Shown one piece after another: positions 37,777 through 45,371 of a stretch of 58,971 bases of DNA. A program made the translations under genes and the position numbers. The notes beneath the pieces are model-generated. The model was given only the letters and a program-made list of their open reading frames with translations, made no database searches and had not been told where the DNA came from. This stretch comes from Deferribacter abyssi (GTDB lineage Bacteria; Chrysiogenota; Deferribacteres; Deferribacterales; Deferribacteraceae): assembly GCF_049472655.1 (NCBI RefSeq), contig NZ_JAQNCS010000016.1, positions 1 through 58,971 on the forward strand, in the 5' to 3' direction. Positions within the stretch are counted from its first letter, which is position 1; each line of letters opens with the position of its first letter.

Positions 37777-39936
37777 ATGAAATTTAAAACAAAAATATTT
37801 CTAATAGTATTTTTCGCTGTATTTCTTTCTACATTGTCAATTTCAATATTTTTTTATATTGATAATAAACGCACTTTCAATAAACAAATAAAAGATTATG
37901 AGATAAATGAGATAGAACATATAAAAAAGACTCTCAGAGATCATATTGAATCTGCTTATCATTTTGCATATACAACTTATAGAGAATCTACTAATAAAAA
38001 ATACATTGAAAAATACTATGGTACGCGTTTAAAAAATATCATAGAAATGGCATACCATATTTTGGAAACTGAGTATAATAAATATAGAAAAGGAGAAGTT
38101 ACAGAAAATGTAGCAAAAGAAAGAGCTAAAAAGTTAATAAAAACATTACGTTATGATGAAGGTGTTGGATATATATGGATAAACAATGATGAACTACCCT
38201 TTCCAAAAATGATTATGCATCCTATTGTTCCATCTTTAGATGGAAAGATTTTAAATAATCCTAAGTATAACGTAGCTTTGGGTAAAGGTGAAAACCTTTT
38301 TGTTGCAATGGTTAAAGTTTGTAGAGAAAAAGGTGAAGGGTTTGTTGATTACCTTTGGCCAAAACCTGGCAACACAGATCCTCAACCAAAGCTTTCTTAC
38401 GTAAAGCTATTTAAGCCTTGGGGATGGATATTAGGTACTGGAGTTTATATAGATGATGTTATCCAAAAAACTAAAAAACAAATATTAGAGTATATCGCAA
38501 AAATGCGTTATGATAGAGGTAGAGGATACTTTTTTGTATTAAATGATGAATTACCTGTACCAAAAGTTGTCATGCATCCTATCTTACCTCAAATTGTAGG
38601 TAAAAGACTTACTGCTGAAAAATTTAATGTAGCAGAAGGCGGGAAAAATGTTTTTACTGCAATTGTAGAATCAACAATGAATGGGAAAAATGGTTTTGTA
38701 AAATACAAGTGGCCAAAACCTGGTGAAAAAACACCTGTTGCTAAACTTACTTTTGCTAAAAGAATACCAGAATTAGGATGGGTAATAGCTACAGGAGTAT
38801 ATCTCGATGACATTTATAAAAAAATAACAATTAAAAAAGCTGATGCTTTAAATGATATGAAAAGCGACATGAAAATGGTTATCATCTTTACTATAGTTTT
38901 ATTGATTATAACAGCTTTTGTCTCTTACTTTGTAGTAATAGGTGTTATAAGTAGATTAAGAAGAGTAACTAATAAACTAGCTGAATTGTCTCAAGGAGAA
39001 GGAGACTTGACTAAACAGCTTGATATTAGTGGTAAAGATATTATTGCTGAAGTAGCTCAACATTTTAATAAGTTTATTAATAAGCTAAGAAATATCGTAA
39101 TAAATATAAAAGAAAAAGAAAAAACACTTGAATCAATTAGTAAATCTTTAGACGAGTATGGAAACCAGTTTACAGCTTCATTTAAAAATCAAAAAGATGC
39201 AATAGCCTCTACAGCTTCAGCAATTGAAGAAATGAATACGACTTCACTACATGTTAAAAGTAATGTAGAAGATAATGTTAATAAAACTAGAATTTTGTTT
39301 AAAGAAACAGAAAAAGGAACAACTATTGTGAACCAATCTGTGCAATATATGGATACTATTAATGAAAATGTGCAAAAGTTATCAAACGTTATGAATAATC
39401 TTGATAAATCATCAGAGGAAATTGTTGAGATTTTAAATGTCATAAATGACATAGCTGACCAAACAAACTTATTAGCTCTCAATGCAGCCATCGAAGCAGC
39501 AAGAGCCGGTGAACATGGAAGAGGGTTTGCTGTAGTGGCAGATGAGGTAAGGAAATTAGCAGAAAGAACTCAAAAAGCTATCAAAGAAGTAGAAGAAATT
39601 ATTATTAAACTAAAAACTGAAACTAAAGAAGCTAATGAGCAAATGGACCTTTCTCTGTCAAGTGTAGAAAAAGGTAAAATTGAGATTTATCATGTAAATG
39701 AAATTTTTAAACATTTCTATAATTTAATTATGGATATAAATAATTCCAGTGAAATAATACTTCAATCTATTGATGAACAAACTATTGCTATAGCATCTGT
39801 AAACGATTCTATACAATCAGTTATTAATGATATTGATTCGGATACTCAATTACTAGATAAATTAATAGAATCAGTTTTGATAATGAAAGACAACATTAAT
39901 GAACTACATTCTTTATTATTAAAATTTAAAGTTTAA
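37777..39936 (+). CDS. Methyl-accepting chemotaxis protein with two Cache domains
   Basis: This 719-residue receptor has an N-terminal membrane helix, two consecutive single-Cache (sCache_2-like) modules (DEGVGYIWINNDELPFPKMIMHP...WGWILGTGVYIDD and DRGRGYFFVLNDELPVPKVVMHP...LGWVIATGVYLDD), a second membrane helix near 375, HAMP, and the signalling hairpin (DQTNLLALNAAIEAARAGEH...) near 560. It would sense a small ligand outside the cell and feed host CheA. The two modules look like an internal duplication. The ATG at 37777 follows GTGAGG. Confidence 0.92.
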   Translation: MKFKTKIFLIVFFAVFLSTLSISIFFYIDNKRTFNKQIKDYEINEIEHIKKTLRDHIESAYHFAYTTYRESTNKKYIEKYYGTRLKNIIEMAYHILETEYNKYRKGEVTENVAKERAKKLIKTLRYDEGVGYIWINNDELPFPKMIMHPIVPSLDGKILNNPKYNVALGKGENLFVAMVKVCREKGEGFVDYLWPKPGNTDPQPKLSYVKLFKPWGWILGTGVYIDDVIQKTKKQILEYIAKMRYDRGRGYFFVLNDELPVPKVVMHPILPQIVGKRLTAEKFNVAEGGKNVFTAIVESTMNGKNGFVKYKWPKPGEKTPVAKLTFAKRIPELGWVIATGVYLDDIYKKITIKKADALNDMKSDMKMVIIFTIVLLIITAFVSYFVVIGVISRLRRVTNKLAELSQGEGDLTKQLDISGKDIIAEVAQHFNKFINKLRNIVINIKEKEKTLESISKSLDEYGNQFTASFKNQKDAIASTASAIEEMNTTSLHVKSNVEDNVNKTRILFKETEKGTTIVNQSVQYMDTINENVQKLSNVMNNLDKSSEEIVEILNVINDIADQTNLLALNAAIEAARAGEHGRGFAVVADEVRKLAERTQKAIKEVEEIIIKLKTETKEANEQMDLSLSSVEKGKIEIYHVNEIFKHFYNLIMDINNSSEIILQSIDEQTIAIASVNDSIQSVINDIDSDTQLLDKLIESVLIMKDNINELHSLLLKFKV

Positions 39937-40251
39937 CTATACTAATGTTAACTTTAACTTTTTTATAAAAGATTTTTAAGCTAGCTTAGGGATATCTTAT
40001 TCTCTTATCTGCTAGATAAACATACTGTATTAATCAATGAATGTGATATTTTTTTGATAATTTAAAACTGACTTGGAATTTTATTAAATATAAGCAAATA
40101 TTTCTTTTCTCATAGTTAGAACTGTAGCTTTTAAAATACTTAATTTACAAACTAAAATTGAAATTATGCTTGTTTTTTTAATTTAATTTCTTATTTTATA
40201 AATATGAGATTATAAAATATAATATAATAGTTATGAGTGAAAACAGAGGGC
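39937..40251 (+). other. Intergenic region after the chemoreceptor
   Basis: An AT-rich stretch without a gene. It holds the 12-base palindrome TAAGCTAGCTTA near 39977 and a TATAAT-rich segment near 40212-40230 that may promote the next genes. Confidence 0.45.
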
Positions 40252-40341
40252 ATGTCTAATTACTTTGATTCTGATACTTTTAAAACAGAAAAGGAAGCTG
40301 TTAATTGGTTAGAAAAAATATTAGACAAAAAGTATAAGTGA
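40252..40341 (+). CDS. Very short reading frame before the membrane protein gene
   Basis: This 29-residue frame (MSNYFDSDTFKTEKEAVNWLEKILDKKYK) starts after AGAGGGC and ends seven bases before the next gene. It could be a small coupled peptide or a gene remnant. The evidence is weak. Confidence 0.3.
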   Translation: MSNYFDSDTFKTEKEAVNWLEKILDKKYK

Positions 40342-40348
40342 GGTAAAA

Positions 40349-40720
40349 ATGGAATTGAAAGTAATTAAAATTTTATTAACGAATCCAATGCTTATTTTAT
40401 TGCTATTTGCGCTTACAATAGGCATGTGTGGAATAATTGCTGGACTCATACTCTCAAAGTATTCATGGAAGAAAATAATTTTAATTACAATTCTATCCCT
40501 TTTTGTAATGTGCGCACTTTTATTATTTGCGACATATTCTGATTATCTAAGGATAAGCAAAGTCATAACTGGAAAATATAGTTTGATTTGCTCTGGCGGT
40601 ATAGGAAGTAAAACAAAACTTATAAAAAAAGAAAGCTATAGAGTAATTAACGATAAAATTATTCTAAACGATAATACAGTCTATTATGTCAATCGTTGCG
40701 AACCTTTTGAGGAGAATTAG
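40349..40720 (+). CDS. Small membrane protein
   Basis: This 123-residue protein has two hydrophobic helices (LLTNPMLILLLFALTIGMCGIIAGLIL and IILITILSLFVMCALLLFATY) and a C-terminal polar beta-like segment with two cysteines (SLICSGG, VNRCEPF). Its stop TAG shares a base with the helicase start GTG, so the two are coupled. The function is unknown. Confidence 0.6.
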   Translation: MELKVIKILLTNPMLILLLFALTIGMCGIIAGLILSKYSWKKIILITILSLFVMCALLLFATYSDYLRISKVITGKYSLICSGGIGSKTKLIKKESYRVINDKIILNDNTVYYVNRCEPFEEN

Positions 40721-42945
40721 TGGTTTGTATTATTGGACAAGTAGAAAAAGTTATATTTAATAACGGATCATATTATATCATTCAATTAGCTAACAAAATT
40801 GTAGTTAAAGGTCACATCACGGATAGTTTTAACGGTGACATTACTGGTCTAAAATATAAATTCTATGGCAATTGGACAACGGATAGATATGGTAGAGTAT
40901 TTCAATTTGATTATGCTGAAATGCAGTCTAATGAACTGTTTTTCTTTCTGACTAAAATAGTTTCTGGTATAGGCGAGAAACTTGCAAAACACTTAATAGA
41001 AGTATTCGGCGATGAGCTTGAAACTGTCATTGAAGAAAAGCCTCACCTGTTAATGGAAGTAAAAGGGATAAAAGAGAAAAAGTTAGAAAAAATCCTCAAG
41101 TCATGGAAGAAATACAGCCATTTAAGACAATTATCAAAGTTTCTCGGACAATACGGTGCAACATCAAACCTGATAGTAAAAGTTTATAATACGTTTGGCG
41201 AAAAAGCGATTGAAGAAATCAGAAACAATCCCTACTGTTTAACAAAAGTGACAGGCATAGGATTTAAAAAAGCTGATGAGATCGCTAAAAGTATGGGGAT
41301 TGAAGTAGATTCTCCCTTTAGGGTTCAAGCTTGTAGTCAATACATCTTAGAAAAAGAGTCAAATGAGAATGGACACACATATCTTGATTACGGCTATTTT
41401 TTGGATAGGCTGAAAGATGAATTAGGTTTGGATGCGCAAGTTGATATAGAAAGCCTGTTTGAGCAAGCAATAACACTTGATCCTAACATACAGGTTGATG
41501 GTGATAGAGTTTATTTAGGTGTTTATAAAAAACTTGAAGAAAAAATTTTCGATTTCATTTCTAAAAGGGCTAACATAAAAACTAACTTTTTTAGTGACAG
41601 CGATATTGGAAAATTTATAAAGTATTTTGAGCATAAATCAGGGATACGCTTATCAGATAAGCAAAAAGAAGCGGTATTGACAGCGGTAAACAGCAAAATA
41701 TTTGCTTTATCAGGATACGCAGGAACAGGTAAAACAACAGTTTCAAAAGTTATTTTACTCATATTGAATAGTTTATTTAAGGGAGAGATAGTTGGTTGTG
41801 CTATGAGTGGTATAGCGTCAAGAAGGCTTGCTAACGTTACTGGTTTTCCTGCTTATACTATTCATTCGTTATTAAGATTTACTGGCAATGGTTTTGAATA
41901 TAACAAAGACAATCCCCTACCCTATAAAGTCATTATTTTAGATGAAGCAGGAATGGTTAATGTAGGACTGTTTTATGCTTTGATAAATGCTATATCTGAT
42001 GACTCTATCTTTATAATGGTTGGAGATGACGCTCAGTTGCCTCCAATAGGTGCTGGAAATGTTTTTTCTGATATAATCAACACTGGCATGATCCCTTCTG
42101 TTAAGCTTGATAAAATATATAGGCAAGGAAATGACAGTGTGATCAATTTTTTCGCAAATACAATCAGACAAGGTAACGTTCCTAATGGTTACAAAGAAAG
42201 ATACAAAGACTGGGATTTTATTCCTGTAGAAATAGAAGGATATTGGGAAAAGAAAAAGAAAATGAATGATGAGGAATTTAAAAAGTTAAGAGAAGATATA
42301 AACAGTAAAATTCTTCAATACATATTGAAGCTTACAAGCATATACAAAGAACACGGGATTAAAAATTTGATTGCTGATTTGCAGGTGTTAGTTCCACAAA
42401 GAAAAGGACTTTTAGGAATAGAGAATTTAAACATAGAATTACAAAGAATATTAAATCCTCCTGAAATGAAAAGTGAATATGACAAACTTGAAAGGAATGG
42501 CAAATGGTATTGTGTAGGCGATAAGGTTGTTCATTTGAAAAACAAAGATATGCCGGTATTGGATGACTCAGATATTAGCAGTAAAAGAATTTTTAACGGG
42601 ACTTTAGGAGTTATAAAGAGAATTGATCATGACAATGAAAATGTTTATGTGGAGACAGTAACAAACGATATTGTAATCTATGATTTTCTTGAAATGGGGG
42701 ATATAATTGATTTAGCTTATGCTTTAACGGTTCATAAAGCACAAGGAAGCGAATTTAAGATTGTAATAATACCTTTAAGTTTAAGTAATTACATTATGCT
42801 TGACAACCAATGGTTTTATACTGCTATCACGAGGGCTAAAATAGGGGTTCATATTATTGGTGAGCCTTATGCTTTTGTAAGAGCTTGCAAAAATATTTCA
42901 AAGAGATATAGAAACACATGGTTGAAAGAACTTTTTTGTTTTTAA
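40720..42945 (+). CDS. recD2: RecD2-like (RecD/TraA family) DNA helicase
   Basis: This 741-residue superfamily 1B helicase has an N-terminal OB-like part, helix-hairpin-helix repeats (IVSGIGEKLAKHLIEVFG, LMEVKGIKEKKLEKI, LTKVTGIGFKKADEIAKSMGI), Walker A LSGYAGTGKTTVSK near 330, Walker B VIILDEAGMV near 405 and the C-terminal ALTVHKAQGSEF motif near 668. RecD2 moves 5' to 3' and unwinds DNA. It could drive transfer or recombination here, where no TraI helicase is found. The start is a GTG. Confidence 0.9.
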   Translation: MVCIIGQVEKVIFNNGSYYIIQLANKIVVKGHITDSFNGDITGLKYKFYGNWTTDRYGRVFQFDYAEMQSNELFFFLTKIVSGIGEKLAKHLIEVFGDELETVIEEKPHLLMEVKGIKEKKLEKILKSWKKYSHLRQLSKFLGQYGATSNLIVKVYNTFGEKAIEEIRNNPYCLTKVTGIGFKKADEIAKSMGIEVDSPFRVQACSQYILEKESNENGHTYLDYGYFLDRLKDELGLDAQVDIESLFEQAITLDPNIQVDGDRVYLGVYKKLEEKIFDFISKRANIKTNFFSDSDIGKFIKYFEHKSGIRLSDKQKEAVLTAVNSKIFALSGYAGTGKTTVSKVILLILNSLFKGEIVGCAMSGIASRRLANVTGFPAYTIHSLLRFTGNGFEYNKDNPLPYKVIILDEAGMVNVGLFYALINAISDDSIFIMVGDDAQLPPIGAGNVFSDIINTGMIPSVKLDKIYRQGNDSVINFFANTIRQGNVPNGYKERYKDWDFIPVEIEGYWEKKKKMNDEEFKKLREDINSKILQYILKLTSIYKEHGIKNLIADLQVLVPQRKGLLGIENLNIELQRILNPPEMKSEYDKLERNGKWYCVGDKVVHLKNKDMPVLDDSDISSKRIFNGTLGVIKRIDHDNENVYVETVTNDIVIYDFLEMGDIIDLAYALTVHKAQGSEFKIVIIPLSLSNYIMLDNQWFYTAITRAKIGVHIIGEPYAFVRACKNISKRYRNTWLKELFCF

Positions 42946-42992
42946 TATTTTTTGCCGGTATTTTACCACTATAAAAAACAAAAGGAGGGAAA

Positions 42993-43622
42993 ATGAGGTT
43001 ATTTTCTTATATTATAGCTTATGACAGTGGGTTTGCTCCAAATCCATTCTGGGGGTATTGCACATTGGCAACGTGTAAACCGAGAATACGTAGTGCGGCT
43101 GACATAGGTGACTTTATTATAGGTATTTCACCTAAAGCAGATAGTAATAAGTTTGTTTTTGCGATGGAGGTAAATGAAAAATTAACATTTGAGGAATATT
43201 TTAATGATCCGAGATTTGAAAGAAAAAAGCCAAAGATGGATTCTATCAAATTTGAAGAAAGATTAGGTGATAATATTTATAAACCTTTGGGAAACGGTGA
43301 GTTTCAACAGCTTTATTCATTACACTCAAATGAAGATGGTAGTGAAAACATAGAAACCAAAAAACGTGATTTATCTGGTAAGTATGTGTTAATATCAACA
43401 AACTTTGTTTATTTTGGTTCTAATGCTATAAATTTACCTGACAGTTTACAAGAATTAATTGTTACGAGAGGATATAAAAGTAATTTTTCTGATACAGTTA
43501 TAAGAGAATTTCTAAGTTTCGTTAGAAAATTACCGAAAAGTGTTCAAGGTATGCCAAAATTATACAGTAAGTATTCATGTGGATTGTCAAGTTCTATTGT
43601 GGATAAAAGAGAGGTGTGCTGA
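42993..43622 (+). CDS. Nmad2-type nucleotide-modification-associated protein
   Basis: This 209-residue protein starts MRLFSYIIAYDSGFAPNPFWGYCTLATCKPRIRSAADIGDFIIG, close to the Nmad2 domain pattern that occurs beside modified-base biosynthesis and defence genes. The later FVYFGSNAINLPDSLQELI and RGYKSNFSDTVIREFLSFV also fit. The biochemical role of the family is predicted only. It begins behind AGGAGGG and is coupled to the nuclease gene by a one-base overlap (TGATG). Confidence 0.8.
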   Translation: MRLFSYIIAYDSGFAPNPFWGYCTLATCKPRIRSAADIGDFIIGISPKADSNKFVFAMEVNEKLTFEEYFNDPRFERKKPKMDSIKFEERLGDNIYKPLGNGEFQQLYSLHSNEDGSENIETKKRDLSGKYVLISTNFVYFGSNAINLPDSLQELIVTRGYKSNFSDTVIREFLSFVRKLPKSVQGMPKLYSKYSCGLSSSIVDKREVC

Positions 43623-44149
43623 TGAGAAAAAGAAAATATTTAATGATTATATATATAATTTTATTGCTTATAGGTAATGTATTCGCTGGTGAGTTGGCAA
43701 GGATAGTAAGGGTTAGCGATGGTGATACGTTTATTGTTAGAAACGAAAAGAATCAGAAAGTTAAACTCAGACTAATCTGGATCGATACACCGGAGAAATT
43801 TTCATCAAAGAAGCTGAAAAAAGATGCAAGAAGATGCGGAGTTAGTAAAAAGAGGATGATCAGACTGGGTAAGATGGCCACAAGCTACGCCAAAAGGTAT
43901 TTTAAAAACAGCAAGAATGTTGAAATTGATTTTTATGGTAAAGGTTACTATGGTCGCAGTCTTGCTGTGGTTTATAGAAAAGGTGCAGAGCAACCATATA
44001 ACTTTGACATAATTGCTGACGGTTATGCTTGTATATATAAAAAAGCGAGGTATCCAGAGGTTCTTGATGATTTACTTGAGAAAGCTAAAAGGGAAAGAAA
44101 GGGGTTGTGGGGTATTGATTATCAAGTAATGCAATGTTTGTGCGAATAA
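43622..44149 (+). CDS. Exported thermonuclease-family (SNase-like) nuclease, copy A
   Basis: This 175-residue protein has a signal peptide (YLMIIYIILLLIGNVFAGE) and the staphylococcal-nuclease core: VRVSDGDTFIV, LRLIWIDTPEK (catalytic R, D, E) and YGKGYYGRSLAVVY (second catalytic R), with a two-cysteine end (MQCLC). It should cut DNA or RNA outside the cytoplasm. A diverged copy lies at 53733 and the two are almost identical only in their 3' thirds. Confidence 0.9.
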   Translation: MRKRKYLMIIYIILLLIGNVFAGELARIVRVSDGDTFIVRNEKNQKVKLRLIWIDTPEKFSSKKLKKDARRCGVSKKRMIRLGKMATSYAKRYFKNSKNVEIDFYGKGYYGRSLAVVYRKGAEQPYNFDIIADGYACIYKKARYPEVLDDLLEKAKRERKGLWGIDYQVMQCLCE

Positions 44150-44164
44150 CAATAGGAGGTTAGT

Positions 44165-44431
44165 ATGCTTAGAGCTAAATTAATATTAGTATTATTGATT
44201 TCAATATTTGCTATAAGTTGCACACAATCTCAAAAGAAGAAATTAAAGGATTTTAAAGCTGAAACCATTGGAATTAAAAGAGAAATAATACTTTATGCAG
44301 ATAATGGCCAAATTATAAAAAGATGGGAAGGCAGATTCAATATAGAAAGAAGGGGCAGTAGTCTTTATTTCATTGATGAAAACGGTAAGTCAGTAATTAT
44401 TAATGGAACATATATTGTGCAAGAAAAATAA
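44165..44431 (+). CDS. Small predicted lipoprotein
   Basis: This 88-residue protein has a lipoprotein signal (LILVLLISIFAISC) and a short beta-like body (IKREIILYADNGQIIKRWEGRFNIERRGSSLYFIDENGKSVIINGTYIV). Its last codons are repeated upstream of the second recombinase copy at 56939, as if a unit had been copied from within this gene onward. The function is unknown. Confidence 0.65.
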   Translation: MLRAKLILVLLISIFAISCTQSQKKKLKDFKAETIGIKREIILYADNGQIIKRWEGRFNIERRGSSLYFIDENGKSVIINGTYIVQEK

Positions 44432-44442
44432 GAGAGGCAGAT

Positions 44443-44646
44443 ATGAATAAAAAAGACGATTTAAATAGAAGAACTAACAATTTAAAATCATTTAAAGGTC
44501 TTGCAAAATTTTTAAAAGATTTTCAAGAGGACGATACTCCAGCTGAAGATATGGCTATAAAAATGGAAGAGGCTTTTGAAAAGGCATGGAAAAAACATAA
44601 GGCTGATATTGAACAGTTAAACAATCTTGAAAATAAAGAAAAATAA
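44443..44646 (+). CDS. Small acidic protein coupled to the recombinase, copy A
   Basis: This 67-residue protein (DDLNRRTNNLKSFKGLAKFLKDFQEDDTPAEDMAIKMEEAFEKAWKKHKADIEQ) is helical and charged. It directly precedes the tyrosine recombinase and overlaps it by one base (TAATG). The pair is duplicated at 56969. It may regulate or assist the recombinase; no family is recognised. Confidence 0.65.
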   Translation: MNKKDDLNRRTNNLKSFKGLAKFLKDFQEDDTPAEDMAIKMEEAFEKAWKKHKADIEQLNNLENKEK

Positions 44647-45257
44647 TGAGTTTAGTCCCTTACAATGTCCCATCTATTTTAGAGTCTGCCGGTAAAATCA
44701 AGTTTCTTACAGAGCAGGAGATAAACGCTTTAACTGCCGAGTTTCAACAATATTATGATAATGCTTATCGTAGGAAAAGTGCCGGCAGGTATTGGCTGAC
44801 TTTTTTGTTTCTTAAATACACTGGCGCAAGGGTAAGCGAAGTTTTAAATATAGATGACATTAAAGATATTGATTATCGATATTCAAGGGTGAAACTTATA
44901 ACGTTAAAAAGAAAAAAGAAAGTTTACAGGACAATTCCCGTTCCTGTTGAGCTTATAAACGAGCTCCTTAGATACCTTGCCGAATATCCAGACATGAGAG
45001 GTAAAGTGTTTAAATTGAAATATCAAAATTTCTACGCTAAAATGAAAGAGAATGACGAAAAAGCAGGTATTAGTAAGGATAAATTGCATCCCCACGTACT
45101 TAGGCATACAAAAGCTATTGAATTAATTAATGTTGGGATACCATTAAACCATATTCAGTATTTTTTGGGGCATGCGAGTATTTTGAATACTTCAATATAT
45201 TTGTCTGTTACAAGTAAAGAGTTAGAAGAAGTTATGAAAGACAAGGGGGTAATATGA
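44646..45257 (+). CDS. Short tyrosine recombinase, copy A
   Basis: This 203-residue protein contains the catalytic set: TGARVSEVLNIDDI (first R), LHPHVLRHTKAIELI (H-x-x-R), IQYFLGHAS (H) and TSIYLSVT (nucleophile Y). It has only a short N-terminal segment before the catalytic domain, as in FimB/FimE-size recombinases, rather than the longer arm-binding part of phage integrases. It could act in inversion, dimer resolution or cargo exchange. Copy B is at 57172. Confidence 0.88.
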   Translation: MSLVPYNVPSILESAGKIKFLTEQEINALTAEFQQYYDNAYRRKSAGRYWLTFLFLKYTGARVSEVLNIDDIKDIDYRYSRVKLITLKRKKKVYRTIPVPVELINELLRYLAEYPDMRGKVFKLKYQNFYAKMKENDEKAGISKDKLHPHVLRHTKAIELINVGIPLNHIQYFLGHASILNTSIYLSVTSKELEEVMKDKGVI

Positions 45258-45371
45258 GCAAAATAATAAACTTAAATTGAATTTTAAAGATAATATTAAA
45301 CGAATATCTTAATAAACAATATTGAAAAACATTTATTCTTTTATTAAAAAAAAAACTAAAAAGGTTGTTTA

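Larger units (their letters stand above)
44413..45257 (+). repeat. Long direct repeat, copy A (small gene plus recombinase)
   Basis: An 845-base unit running from the end of the lipoprotein gene through the small gene and the recombinase gene. It recurs in the same orientation at 56939-57783, with some blocks base-for-base identical and others drifted. Together the copies bracket about 11.7 kb of cargo. Confidence 0.85.

Noticed and set aside
40720..42945. The RecD2-like helicase as a TraI/TraA relaxase-helicase
   Set aside because: The N-terminal part is OB-like plus helix-hairpin-helix with no relaxase histidine cluster, as in stand-alone RecD2.
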